Shown piece by piece: positions 1 to 11,940 of a DNA stretch of 64,000 nucleotides; the first letter of the stretch is position 1; each line of letters opens with the position of its first letter. The stretch is from NCBI GenBank assembly GCA_021234155.1, contig JAJEKV010000084.1:372001-436000 (forward strand), in the 5' to 3' direction. The position numbers were made by a program, and so were the translations under genes. The notes beneath the pieces are model-generated. The model was not told the DNA's origin. It made no database searches and saw nothing but the letters and a program-made list of their open reading frames with translations. Source of the stretch: Isoetes taiwanensis. Taxonomy: Eukaryota; Streptophyta; Lycopodiopsida; Isoetales; Isoetaceae.

Positions 1-500
1 GTAGTTTTAGTATGGCCTCATATGATATTGGGACTTCCTATGGTCATATTTATTTTCAACAACATACCATGCACCATTTTGTTTCTTGTACAAATTAATA
101 TAAACTATACTAGTAAAGTGCCCTAGGTTGCAAATTAGTACAAACTATATATATGGGCAAGAAAAAAAAACAAACAAACCATGATTATTGAAAACAAGCA
201 AACAAACCATGATTATAAAAAACAAGGAGAAGGGCGCCAATTTGTATGGAATAGAAGGGCAAGAAGTAAAAAAAAACTGTGAAGCTAAAAGTATCATTGA
301 ATTGCAACGAAAAAAAACTGGCGCCATTATGCACCTACCTCGAGCTTTAAACTTGATTCTTGAGTGGGAAGATCACCTGCATACCTCCGTTTCCTTCACA
401 TTGTAAATTTCGGCATCAAGAGCGCCCATCAGTAAGTACTGAAATGGATGAGAAACATTTACAAAGCTAGCCGAAATTCTTTCCATTTTTAGATTTGTCA

Positions 501-3500
501 ATGCGTTTAATTCGGTTTCTCGGTGCATTCACTTTGGTTATAATATTTCTTATTCGCTCTCCAGTGTCTTCCAACGGTTCTGGCCAGGGAAATGAAGGTT
601 TAGCGGATGAGCCCACTACAGAAAGACTTGAAAATTTCCTTGCCAGTGTGCCCCAAGATATTTTGGCTGCTCTGATGAGTGAACTGGAAAGACGAGTTCG
701 AAGAAATGCTGATCCAAACACCTCCTCCAAGCCATCAAATCACCAAGAAATGAAAAGGAAGGAAAAGGAGAGGTAAGAATACTTTCTGCCTTAATTGCTC
801 TTTGTGCAATGTAAAGCTATTTAGAAGGAATTGAAGAACCTAAAGCATAAGGATCTCCTTTAGATTAAAGAATCTTGTGCTTTGCTGCTGGAAATGGGAA
901 TATACTCAGTTCACTGATAGCTTTTTTATTGGTATTATCTTGGATTAATCATTCTGACTGTGAAATATAGATAATTGAGTCTAATAGCAGTCATCCAATC
1001 CCACTCTAACGTGAATAGCAGAGGCCAAATCCCTGAGCTCAACTGAGCAGATCCCTGAGTGAGCAGATCCCTGAGCAGATCCCTGAATAGCAGATCCCTG
1101 AGCAAGGCACCAGAATTTCTTTAGCCGTGTTATGCTGCATCATATGATGATGATGTGGCACCATTTAGAGAATTGTGACAATGAAGCCATGGGCTGCAAC
1201 AAAGGCTCCAGTTCTGCCATCTAGAAATTGCTTGTGAAAAACAGAAGCAATCCTTAAAAAAGAAATGGCTTCCAACCAATAAGTAACGTAAGCCCAAATA
1301 AGTGTTTGAAATCCATCATAGGATAGACAAAGCAATGAACCAAACATTAATCTTTTGCTAGAATCCCATGATATATCCTTATGCTTGTCTAACCTGCAGG
1401 AAACTTTGTACTCAATCCCACTGCTGGCAAAGAACATTTCTTGAAGCTTAACATCCAAGTAAACTTTAACATCTGCACTCTGAATTCCACTTCTGTAAAA
1501 TCATGGTTGCATATAACCTGACAATTCTTTAAGGAGAAAATTTAAAAAGAGCAGGCTGAAATACCACCCACCTGTAAGCATGTATCTGGATGTGATATTG
1601 CCAAAGAACCTTTTCATGGATTAACCAAGCTACTAGTAGGGGCAGTAAATCATTGTTCCGCAACATAGCCTACAGGAATCCATAATTGGAGCAAATGTTT
1701 GGATACATGTACATACTAAATATGTCCATATCTAATGGTTACGAAAAAGATAGGAAAAGTTCGCCTCATTGCAGTTTAGTTAACAACTAAAAACTGATTT
1801 CCATTGTTCAACCATCTTATGCTGCTGATATGGGAGTGCATTTTAAGTAAAAAACTAGAACCAATAAGAGCTCCATAGATTTGATTGGTTCTTTGTTATC
1901 TATTTCGTGAAATGGTGTAAATTTTATGATCTCGACTTATGCATGCATCTTTTATTTACATATTTTTATTCCTTTTCCAGGTTGAAGGGTCATAGACGGT
2001 CAACTGATTCCTCCAATATTCCAGAGGCTGAAACATCAAAACAAGGAGCAAAGAGAAAATCAGCCAGTTCGATTATCATAGATCGGCATGTTGTCTTGAG
2101 TGCTTCATCATCATCTGCAGAGGAAGATGAATCAGATGGTGAAGGTCCTTATCCGTCCCATGCAGATATTGAGAAAGACACTACTGAGATTGACTTGTCT
2201 TACAATGTGCAATTTCGAAAATTATCTAACTCAGAGGTATGTCTTTACTTGGTTTAACTGTGCAGCAAAATTTGTACTTCCTCTAGCTTGTTCTCTTGAA
2301 GCCACAATTGCAGGTTTAGAAGATGCATTTCTAAATTATATAATTGCTAGCATTCATTGGCCCAAAACCATTCCCAGCAGACCATATATGGCTATGCAGG
2401 TCTGATGTAGATACATTTCATAATGTGAAGATTGTCTGTGCAATGACTTAGGCATGCCCATTGCAAGACCATTCCATACTTTGCATCTCTGGTTTCATTT
2501 AAATAACTGGTATGACATCTTCTGAAAGTGAAGATACGATGTTCATGGATTCAAAGACAGACATTGAATTGTAAGCAAATAGAGATCTATAGATTGAACA
2601 CCAGGTTGGCTCCTAAAGCCATCCACAGCCATTTCTAAAGCCACACGCAGTGAATTGGCAAGAAAGCAAGGAGGTCTGCCAAGTTTGGCCTACAATACTA
2701 ACTCCAGGGCACATCTGAACCAGTGCAAGACACTTCTGGACCTGCAAATAAGTCATAGCTTTCTAGCTATGACATAATTTCCAAGCAACATACCTATAAG
2801 AATAGAGAGGAGTAATTAGCGGCAGGCTGCTGACCACAACATACACTGCTCCAGTTGTTCTGCAACCATTCCAAGCAGACTGCACCTGAGAAGAATCAAC
2901 ATCTCTCTCCCATCAGCCGTGAGCTTGAAGGGGAGCATCCACTATCGTTGCCAAATTGGAAATCAAAGAATTTAGAAGGTTTTGTTGTTAATATCTCATT
3001 TGTATTACTATTGATGGACACGAATCAGGTGGATCAGTTGTGTTAAATGGGCAAATGTTTGGACCTGCGCGCAGATGCTTGCTGGTTCTGCATTTTCTAA
3101 CTAATTTAAAATTCAGGTGTGCTTCTACAAGGGACAATTATTGAGAGATGAAGCCGGACGGGAATTCGAACAAAAAGCGGCAGATGCTTTGAAAACTTAC
3201 TGCAGGGAAGTGGATAATCAAAGAGATTAAACCACGCCATCTTCAGAAGACTTTGAAATATATTCATGACCAGTTCGGTGATGGGGTGACTGAGATGGAT
3301 ATCATTAGATTTCTGAAGAAGAGATGGAGACATTGGCGGTAAGGATTTAATTAAGATTTTTTTGCTTAAGTCATTCATATGTAAATTAGACTGTTATGTT
3401 TTGACATGAATTTATTCAGGGACAATCTACGAAGAAATGTCCGTGCAGGAAACTCTACAAGGCCCATGCATGTAGATGATGAATCGTGGAAAAGATTTGT

Positions 3501-5690
3501 AGAGTCCTGTAATAGGACTTACCAGCGCCAAAAGAATGCTGCTGCCGCACGCAAAAGAACACCACGCGACCGTTCGGAGGGCTCATGTCCGAGAACCAAA
3601 TTTGTGAGTACTTGCACTTCGTTTTTATTGCATGTCTTCAGGGGATTAGTTGGCGTATCGATTGCAAGTAAACCTCTCCTCGGTAATTACGATGGCTGCT
3701 CATGTCAAGCGTATATAGATTGCTTTCAAAGTGCAGGCAATTATTTCCATGTGTTTGCCCAGCTAATATTTCAAAATAAGACCACTTAGATGATTTTATA
3801 AGCAGCCTTCACTGCATAATGTAGGATTTTCATTTCCGTGATTCAACATTTCAAAATAGATTGCTTGATAGGAACAATCTAACAGGAGTTATTCCAGATC
3901 TCAGTTCACTTTCCAGTTTGAAATATTGGACCTCTTAGGCAAGTCATGTAGTTTTTCCTTTCTGCTCTGTTTGCATTTGTGTAATCTTCTCATTTGGCAA
4001 TCTCTGAAAGCTTAAAGACTTCCATAGAGCTGACCGTTGCATAAGCAGTGCTGACCATTGCATCTAATTCACATCCCTGTGGTGAGTCTATTCACAGTGC
4101 TACACTGTCAGTGCAAGTCTGTTGAAGAATAACAGTGCAAATCTGTTAAGAAGATGGTAAATATGATCAGGCCAGTTCTAAAATGTGCAATGCTAAGGCT
4201 AGGTTAAAAGGTCAGAAGCGAAATGAATAAAAAATAATGGGTGTCTGAAAGCCAGCTTGATCTACAAGTCCTAAGACTACAAGTTTTTTCTGATTCCACT
4301 GCCTTGCCGAAATTCGACATGACAAGAACTCTCATGGCAAAAATCTCATGGCAAAAGGTGAGATTTAACAATTCTGTATATACATGGTAATACAAGGGAC
4401 AGGCCAATGTCAGGAACCAAGATTGTCTGAATGTAAGCCTATCATTAAGTTTGGCTGGCAACCTTGTTGGCAAGGTGATGTAGGTGATCCATTTGAACCG
4501 TACCAGGTTAGATCTGTTCACTATTAGCATCTGCATTTCTACATGTAATTTTCTTAGTGTTGTACAACTTAATAAATAGATTAGCATCCATTGGAGTTAC
4601 TGTAAGAAATTTTAATGAAGGATGCATTTAAACCAAAGAATTCTCTAGTTGCCGACATGAACTTTAGTTTTTGGGTTAGGGTTGACGGCCCAGCTATCTG
4701 TATTTCCCTGTTAAGCCATAAGAGATGGTACCATAAGGAAACGTGTATGGTAGGTTTTAAATCCATTCAATACAGATTCATTACTTTTCTATGTTTTGAC
4801 TCTGATGTAAACGTCCATTATTTTGCACTATTGCAGTTCTTATTAGACCATTTCGACCACATTGATTATATAGTTGATTATATAGGTAAATTTAAGTCTA
4901 CATTCGGCCACATTTAATACCATGATTTTGCTTTGATTTAGACTGGTTTCGACCATAGATATATTTTGTTTCTAATTTCGATCACATTTTCTACCATTTT
5001 GGAAGTTTAGCTTATTTCCAATGGCTTTGAGCTGAATTATAAGGTAAGAACTCGTAACCTACATGGAAGGTGCGGTAGGAATATTTTCTTCTTTAATTGC
5101 ACTTTTTTGAACCAAGCAATTTTATGCTTCAAGTCTGAGATTAACATTCATATTATTTGTTTCGTAGTTCGAAGATTGGGGGTCAATGCCCACAGAAGAT
5201 ATGCTACAAGAAATATTGGAGAAAGGTGGATACGAAGTCTTCAAAAAGAAAATGATAGCAAAGGGATTTGCACCAAAAAAGGTAGGTCTAATTTACTATA
5301 TTGTGCGCAAAGTATGTGTTGCCCTAATTTTCGGTTTTCTATTATAGCACAAGGCATTGGATTATGTTAAGGGAACAGGTCAAGGTATTATTTTCAAGGC
5401 AAAATCAAGGAAGGGCAAGGAGGTTGAGACTGTAAGTAACTTTACATTTGTTATATTATCTAGATTCCTTTTTACACTAATTATAACTTTAATTAAATTT
5501 AACAGAATGTGTGCTACATCGATAGTGATGACTCTGATGAGGTAAGGGTTGGAAATTTGTCTTAATAACATTGATTTCGGACAATTATCTAATACGCTTA
5601 TATGAATGTAACTAATAGTGTGAAAAGGAGAATAACGGCGGGAAGGCAACACAAGATCCCAAAAATGGAGACGATTGCTCAAACAAGTGA
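501..5690 (+). CDS. multi-exon gene, probably transposon-encoded (resembles plant Ptta/En/Spm Transposase_24 type)
   Basis: Eight exon-like segments have matching splice sites: 501-772, 1981-2236, 3117-3338, 3420-3603, 5167-5281, 5348-5431, 5506-5541 and 5619-5690, the last ending in TGA. Reading phase is kept across every junction except inside the third exon, where the frame shifts near 3200-3225. That is either a real frameshift or a missed intron. The first exon has a hydrophobic start and may really begin at an acceptor near 570. The second is Ser- and acid-rich. The third and fourth contain a charged region with DESWKRFVESCNRTYQRQK, loosely like the W-x-x-F, N/R-rich core of plant Transposase_24 proteins. 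The C-terminus is short, acidic and ends CSNK. Its place inside a CACTA element supports a tnpA-like accessory role, but it could be an unrelated host gene. Function is not established. Confidence 0.42.
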
Positions 5691-6524
5691 TTAAATTATA
5701 TTATGATGTTTAGTGTGTTAGACTTGCTTGCCATGGTGGCATTTACAATGTTGAACCTTGTTTTCAATGAATGAAAAGTCTTTTTCTCCACCACCACATT
5801 TGTTTTAATTTTGAAATAATTTTAAAATTAAAATCATTGATTAAGGGAAATGCAAGTGTGGTTACATTTTTATCATAAAGTTTGTTGTTTCATAAGGTAC
5901 AATAATACATTCACATAAAAGTAGGTGAACTACTTGACGTAAAATATATGAAATTTGGTCACAATGTTTTAATGATTGTGTTAAACTAAATTGATGCAAA
6001 GTTAATAATTTTCTAGTCCTCAAGTTTGTTAAATAATTGTACAAAAATCGACAAAATATGGCTATTAGATGGCCACAAAAATGCTAAAATGTCGACAAAA
6101 CGTATAGGCAATCTTGCTTTTTAGATTGCCACAAATATATCAAAAAATGAACCTACATATTATAATTCTTTTGTTACAATTGTGTTGCTCGAGTGGCAAA
6201 AATATTGACAAGATAATGCAAGAAACTCCTTACAACGTTTGCTGCTACTTTGACAATCATTTCATACAAAAGTAGTAAAAATGTTGATGCTATATTTGCC
6301 ATTCGTGTGTTGCAACATGGTTACAAATAGCTATTACATCACCCATTGTGGCACATGATCGAGACCCAAGGTTGATGCAATGGTTGTCACCCGGGTGACA
6401 ACTTTGTGGCAAATGATCGCGTCATGTACATCGTCAAGAATGTGACAAGAATGGAAGTTCTGAAGGTTCTATTTGTGTCAACAATTTTGACGTTATACTT
6501 GACAAAACAAGCACCCTTCTCTTG
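5691..6524. repeat. CACTA subterminal repeat region
   Basis: This stretch has no open frame of note. It is AT-rich and repeats short motifs in both orientations: gccacaaa and tggccacaaa near 6070-6140, gacaaaa near 6050-6110 and 6500, and gtgacaa near 6400-6450. In CACTA transposons such repeats next to the terminus bind the TnpA-type protein; that role is inferred from the family. A looser set of ttcgaccacat-like motifs at about 4850-4990 may be part of the same pattern. Confidence 0.45.
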
Positions 6525-6529
6525 TAGTG

Positions 6530-7154
6530 TGGCTCACAGAGGTCGCCTCAGATAATTGCACCCCGGCTCCCCCATGGTGCTGCATCCACGTCTCCAAGCT
6601 ATCAATGTACAACCCAAAAAGCGTTGGAGACAACGGGCAGCCCTGCTTAACTCCCATAGTGCTAGCTACCCGCCGATCTTCATAAGGCAAAGGCAAAGAT
6701 GAATCCCATCATAAAGCTGGTGCACCCCATTCCCGCAACTCCCCTGGGAACTCGCAAGTCTTGCAACCTCTCGCCACAAAGATGTCTCTCGGGACGGTAT
6801 CATATGCGCCTTAAAATCTACAAAGCAGCAATACAAGTCCTGTCGCATTCCGGGCTTTGCCTCCATCAACACTCTCAAAGTGAAGATATGGTCGGGCGTG
6901 GAGTGAGTCGGGCGAAAAGCCCCGCCCGCCAATTGCCCGCACCCCCCCTCCTCGGCCCACTTAGTGAGTTTCTTCTCCACCACCCCGCCAGAGCTTTGCA
7001 AACAAATGAGCTTACCATAATCATCCGTAATTCGCCCGCTCATCCTTATTACCAGCTTTATGCACAGAACAACCTTACTAACCATCCACTCGGGAGCCCT
7101 CGCCGAGAGCCCCGGTTGATGATCATTATCGTGGGCCCTACCACGATGGGCCAC
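6530..7154 (-). pseudogene. LINE reverse transcriptase fragment
   Basis: On the minus strand the frame 7154-6666 contains AGGAFRPTHSTPDHIFTLR, then LYCCFVDFKA, which matches the region up to RT motif A with its catalytic Asp in FVDF. A second frame, 6696-6493, contains GVKQGCPLSPTLFGLYIDS, the RT motif B region with QGxPLSP. The two pieces are in different frames, and the junction near 6666-6696 lies in the LYDG/LPYEDRRVAS linker. Motif C, the F-A-D-D box, would lie past the CACTA insertion and is absent. The gene is a dead remnant of a LINE polymerase that once copied its RNA at a nicked chromosomal target. Confidence 0.8.
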
Positions 7155-7706
7155 CCCATTTCAACAAATTTCGGCCTGCAGCCCCTCAGAAATCCTTTGC
7201 CTTGCCATTCGCCCGGATGCCCGAGACCCCGCTGACATCCTCCCGAGCCGCTGCAGCCCTCTCCTACCTGATCCTAAACCCTCGCATTAGCTCCTCGGGG
7301 TCATATAACTCCCCGCAAGCCGTGCATCCATTGCTCCACACTTACATTACCACCACCGGGCGCTTCGGTATAACACCTTACGCCAAAAGCTTTTGGCTCG
7401 CCATGAGCATATCAAACAGCCCCCCGGTTTTCGCCATGTATCTCCCCTTCTTGGCTTTTAGGAAGAGCTTATAGTCTTGCAGGGCCTGTGGCCGCAACTG
7501 TGGATCTATGACCAAGCGCAACTGGCTCTTTAGAGCCTTGCAATCAGCATCAAACCACGGGTTCTCAGGAAAATGCGCGGTGTCCCTCCTTGGAGGGCCC
7601 TTCACTGCAAAGGAAGCCCCCAAAGAACGCAGCGGCCCCTCGCCATACCATGCACACCTGCCTTGCGGTTAGTGTAAAAGCTATCAAACCCCTCAGAACT
7701 CCCGCA
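7155..7706 (-). pseudogene. LINE ORF2 linker between endonuclease and reverse transcriptase
   Basis: The minus-strand frame 7623-7378 reads HFPENPWFDADCKALKSQLR and onward with DYKLFLKAKKGRYM, a basic segment of the type that follows the endonuclease domain in plant LINEs (the PWFDxECK linker). It sits in the expected place between the SDH box and the RT. Nothing else in this stretch is recognisable, and the frame is interrupted on both sides. Confidence 0.55.
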
Positions 7707-8009
7707 CTAACGCAGATTCATACTCGCCCCTCGCCGATAGCGTGGGATGTATGGTAACCCTCCACGCCCCCTTTGCGGTGTCTCCACTATTGAGTGCTCC
7801 CAATTCAGCGTGACATAAAGCGGGTAGTGATCTGACAAAGCCTCCTCATCCCCTGTGCTTGTGCCAATGGAGAAGTGTGTAACCATGTCAAGTGCTGCTA
7901 CCGGAGCGAGAAGGTAATCCAACACACTAGCTCCCCCATCCTGCCTATCACTCCTGCAAGTAACACCCCCTGAGTGTGGCCATCGCTGCATACCATTACC
8001 AATTACCAT
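7707..8009 (-). pseudogene. LINE AP-endonuclease C-terminal fragment
   Basis: The minus-strand frame contains GGASVLDYLLAPVAALDM and, about 30 residues on, ALSDHYPLYVTLNW. The SDHYPL word corresponds to the catalytic S-D-H motif at the end of the exonuclease/endonuclease/phosphatase fold in LINE endonucleases. The enzyme nicks target DNA before reverse transcription. The N-terminal half of the domain, expected at about 8010-8600, survives only as scattered frames with no clear metal-binding motif. The order (upstream of RT, downstream of ORF1-like sequence) is that of a LINE ORF2. Confidence 0.65.
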
Positions 8010-8889
8010 GTCAAAACCCGGCAGAGCCGGACCACCGGGTCACCAAATGGTCTAGCCACCATATCCCGGAGTGCCGTGTATGCCGAATAGCACCGTATGC
8101 CTCAAGCCAAAGTGGATCAGCATTAGCGCCACCTTTGAAGGTCACCGACCGCGAATCAAGCCCGTTTGAGCATTGAAATCTCCTAGCAAAACACTGCCCC
8201 TCGCCGCCTATAGCGGTCTATGTCATCATACAGCCCCTATACGGCATCCGACATCCAATAATGCGCATCATGTACCGTAGAACTTAGAGCCCGCATGGGG
8301 AATGTAGCACTAGCAAGAAACAATGGGACATGACCGGGCTCTAATACCATTACCCACATGTAGCGGTTAAATGCATCGGACTTCGAAGTGTGATCTTGCA
8401 TGCTAAGGCGCCCCTAAAGTAGCAAGCCACTCCACCGCATCTGCCGTCGCCATGGCGCCATTAGCAAGTGAGAAATGCCGATATCCTCGAATGTCCGGCA
8501 ATCGATGCCCTTCATACTCCCATGTCTCCCCGCAGAAGACGATGTCCATGTCTGTCGCGATCCCATTCAAGCCACCGCCCTTACGCCCACGGAAGCCCCT
8601 ACAATTCCGAGAAACAATGCGAAGACACTTTCCCTATGCCGACCGGCGGCCGGGTGGACCCATCCGAAAGTGCCTCGAGGACGCTGCGTGGGTTGGAATA
8701 ACTTCCGGCAGCCCTGGCGATGGGACCACGATGGATGTCTTTGCCGCTTGTGGAAGGCCTCAATCCGCCCTCTCCCCGGCTGTCGGCGGCGATGTTCCCC
8801 GACCGCTCTGCCTGCGACGCTAGCTTGTTAGTGGAATGTTGCCTCCGCAGAATCGTCGGCGAGGAGGCACATATACCTTCATCTTGCCA

Positions 8890-9930
8890 TTAACCAAACC
8901 AAAGAGCCCCCAAATTTTGTCGAATCTCTCTTATCTTGACCAACTCTTGGCTTCTTTCCGTTGTTGCGGTGGCGTGAGATCCATCCGGTATATGGACGCA
9001 CCTTTCAAGCGGTGAGCGGTGCAACAACGCAAGATTTTGCCTCCCAATCCAAGACTGCAAACTTAATTCAGCCGAGGTCTCATGCTCGGTCCTCCCACCC
9101 CTGATTGGACTCTTGATAACCAAATACCGTAATTGGAGCTTTGCAAGTACCGTGGTGGTAAGCTTACCTAGCAAATCCTCGCCTTGCTCCTCCGGGCAAT
9201 CCCCGCACAATAAGGTTGGGCGGCGTGCACGGATGTCTTGCTCCTCACGGCACCGCCGATTCCCTGAGCCACCTCGGCCTCGTATAGGGGTGCTGGTGCG
9301 ATGACCGCGGTGCACTCGGGACTTCGTTGCACCTCCATTCTCGAGGTCCCGTGATCTCTTGGCCGTAAGTGGGCCATATGGTTCTCTATATGTAAGCATC
9401 TTCCCCGACATCTCCTCACTTTTATCGCCTTTGCTTCATCAAGGAATTGGAGCCCGCCCCGCACCGCTTCCACATCCTTTTCCTTAGCATCTATCCCACC
9501 AGCCATGCTTGTGACTTGTACAATGGCCGCAAAGAACCCCTTCATGTCAGCCGTGCTTGCGCCCATGTCTTCCATCCACTGGGTGGACCTTATCCAAGCG
9601 GTGCCCCATCTCCGCGACCAGCAAGCGTTGTTGCTTGTATCTCCCCTCTTATCCGGTCATTAGCCTTTTGGGCTCCTCTCAGAATCATAATCCCCGAGCC
9701 AACTTCCACAAGGGAAATTCGCCCTTCGCTGGAGAAGCCGCTTCTTGAGCGCAGCCCCCGGGCAGATGGTCCCGTGATTCCTCCAAGCTTGCCGCCTTTA
9801 GCCCGGAGGGAACCGCCTGCTCTCGTATAACCCCGATTGCCTTCAGCCGCGATACCTGCCCGATGGGGACGAGGTATCCAAATTGCGGGCTCTTTTCTTC
9901 AGCCGCATGCATGCTGTCAGGGGTCGCCAT
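8890..9930 (-). pseudogene. LINE ORF1-like region
   Basis: Three partly overlapping minus-strand frames (9930-9685, 9575-9168 and 9411-8890) lie ahead of the endonuclease. The first begins with ATG and MATPDSMHAAEEKSPQF, a plausible ORF1 start. The second has Met-rich and coiled-coil-like helices. No RRM or zinc knuckle could be made out. ORF1 proteins of LINEs are RNA-binding chaperones; that role is only inferred from position. The frames are broken relative to one another. The plus-strand open frames here are shadows of the GC-rich composition. Confidence 0.4.
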
Positions 9931-9935
9931 AGAGG

Positions 9936-11380
9936 GCGGTTACTTGAAGATTATAACCATTTCATATATCGAATTTAAGGTCCAATTGAGGCATCAACGA
10001 AGGAGATAGCTTTTGCCATTTATATCACTGGATAGAAACAACAAATTCAAGTTGAGATAGCTTTTGTGATCTTGCTACTAATGCCATTTATATCAAATGG
10101 CTATCGGATAGAAACAACAAAAACAACATGTTAACATGAAATCTTGGGTACTAATGTCTTCAAAAAAATTACCAAAATGGCTTTTCTCGTAAGTGCCCCG
10201 TGAAACAAATTGTATTTTAAAACCTAGACTACAAGATTGACTAAAAGAAATAATGTTCAAGATTGTAGTACCCATGTTGTAAGGTTCTTGATGGAAAAGA
10301 TGTTAAGAACTCAAATATATCATCATCTTTGCAAAAGTTTCAGGCCCTAACATGCTCTTACCCATGTTTAACATTGTAGACCCTTCACTTCTTGATGGAA
10401 AAGATAATATGAAAAGCATACAGGATTAGATTGATTCATCTTTGGCATCTGGGTTGGGGATTTGAACCCCTTGCCATTATCGGCAATTCCATGGGCTGCT
10501 TCAAACAAGAACAAGAAACAACAAACATGCCTGTACACCGATTTGGAAAGGAAACGAGTTTGCGGTGTTAATGCTTTATACCGACACCGCCTCCTAAGCA
10601 ATTACCCTTGCATCTCCACACCCCAACTTAAACGCCGGCGACTTGGATAGCCTCCTCACGAGATTGATGCCATAGCCTCTTGCTTCTCTTATCTCTCGCC
10701 TCGAATGCATTAAATGCTTCGCCTCGCACCATTCTTTTTTCCGAAATCCTCTTTGAAGGATCGGCCTTGGCTCCAAGCCGGGCTCTCTGAGAAAGTCCTC
10801 ACCGGATGTTTCTTCCAAAGGAGCTAAAAAGGGCTATAGCAAATGGACGCCCGGTGGCACCATTCTTGAAGAAGAACATCCTTCTGATTTATACCCGGAT
10901 TTTTGCCCAAACCCCCAAATTTACCCCCAAATTTTCGATCCAAAGACTCGCTTTTCTTCCCGACGGGCCGATTTATGCCTCGCCATTTGTTTTTGTTGAT
11001 TCGGGCCGCTTCGCTCGGCCAAATTATAGCCACCGGATCGTTTTTTGCATGTCTGGCTGTTTCGATTTGTTTTCTTGCCCTATTTTCGCCATAGCCCATG
11101 TCACCCCGATCCAGAGAAGCAAAAATAAAACAAGAACAAGAAAAGAAGAAACAAGAACTCGTCTAAGCCTGCGAAAAATATGGCGGATCGCCTAAACTCT
11201 GATTTACTTAAACCTAGAAGCTGCAACAAGGATGTGGAGCCATCGCCACCATCTTTAAAGCTTCAAAAAAATGCCGGCCACGCCGGATCACCCGGAGCAA
11301 GCCGCCATAGCCGGCACTTCACTGGCTGAAAAAACCTCCAAGAACGTAAAAATTTTGAATTTTTTAATTTTATATTTCAA
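9936..11380. other. unassigned intergenic stretch
   Basis: 9936-10440 is AT-rich and contains a short internal duplication (a gatagcttttg ... ggatagaaacaacaaa pair at about 10003-10040 and 10060-10120). 10450-11250 is more GC-rich and resembles the composition of the adjacent LINE. It may be a detached LINE 5' region, but no motif supports this. No gene is recognised. Confidence 0.3.
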
Positions 11381-11580
11381 ATGGTGATTCCGTCGGATGG
11401 AATAACAGAGCCGTGATTCCGTCTGGCGGTATTTTGCGGATGTGATTCCGCCGGAAGGTATAAAATGGACGGCTAGGATGGACCCTACAGACGGATGGCT
11501 GGGATCCATCAGAAGGTACACCTGACGTTGTCAGGTACGGTTAACGGGGCCTTCGGAACGGATCCCGTTCCCGGAGGGTC

Positions 11581-11687
11581 TGTGATTCCGCGGGAGGGAA
11601 TATCTTGCGATGGAATCACAATAACTGGGGTAAGAATATTTTCACCCCTGTGATTCCGTGAAAGAGTATTCATCGCGATGGAATCAC
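11581..11687. repeat. two tandem hairpin-forming repeats
   Basis: TGTGATTCC at 11581-11589 pairs with GGAATCACA at 11612-11620. A second copy, GTGATTCC at 11650-11657, pairs with GGAATCAC at 11680-11687. The two hairpins are 68 bases apart and share the words gcgatggaatcac and a gggtaa...attttcacccc tail. Further single gtgattccg words occur at about 11388, 11413 and 11440. The cluster sits about 250-550 bases upstream of the germin-like gene, so it could be a remnant of an inverted-repeat transposon or a set of protein-binding sites. Confidence 0.5.
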
Positions 11688-11940
11688 CAAAAGTAGGGTA
11701 AAGCTATTTTCACCCCATATTATCCATATTATGTATCACCATTGTTATCACATTCATGCGTTCCTATTTCCCGTAAGGATGACTAGGCCTATGCGGTATG
11801 CCCCATATTTTTTCCAAAGTAAAAAAAGATCAGGAAGAGCGCCAATATTTTAGAAAGGAATCGGCAAGAGCGGCAACATTTTGGAAAGAAATGAGAGAGC
11901 GGTGGGTTGGAGATGCCTATAAGAATCCTTGTGGGGGAGC

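Larger units (their letters stand above)
1..6529. mobile_element. CACTA/EnSpm-like DNA transposon, right portion
   Basis: The block ends at 6525-6529 in TAGTG. Read inward on the minus strand it begins CACTACAAGAGAAGG, the classical plant CACTA terminus. The last 600 bases are AT-rich and packed with short recurring motifs such as gccacaaa and gacaaa, as expected of CACTA subterminal regions. Immediately beyond 6529 a LINE reading frame starts abruptly, so the transposon sits inside that LINE. A multi-exon gene (501-5690) lies inside and points toward this end. No left terminus is visible, so the element continues past the window start. No TNP2-type (Transposase_21) frame is seen. The terminus is directly observed; assigning the whole 6.5 kb to one element is inference. 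Confidence 0.6.
6530..9935 (-). mobile_element. LINE (non-LTR retrotransposon), degraded, 3' part missing here
   Basis: Read on the minus strand, three successive parts can be seen: an ORF1-like region (9930 down to about 8890), an AP-endonuclease remnant (8009 to 7707, with more diffuse traces up to about 8560), and a reverse transcriptase remnant (7154 to 6530). The coding stretch stops at the CACTA terminus at 6529, so the rest of the reverse transcriptase and the 3' end lie beyond the CACTA, outside the window. The block is clearly more GC-rich than its flanks. Many stops and frame changes separate the pieces, so the copy is dead. The RT words resemble a plant LINE type common in non-flowering plants. 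Family naming is tentative. Confidence 0.75.

Noticed and set aside
8452-8831. Three overlapping plus-strand frames that could look like a gene
   Set aside because: They are Pro- and Arg-rich shadows on the opposite strand of the GC-rich LINE, without motif or start context.
11929-11940. Upstream TTG start for the germin-like protein
   Set aside because: An ATG four codons later gives a normal signal peptide; plant genes rarely start at TTG.
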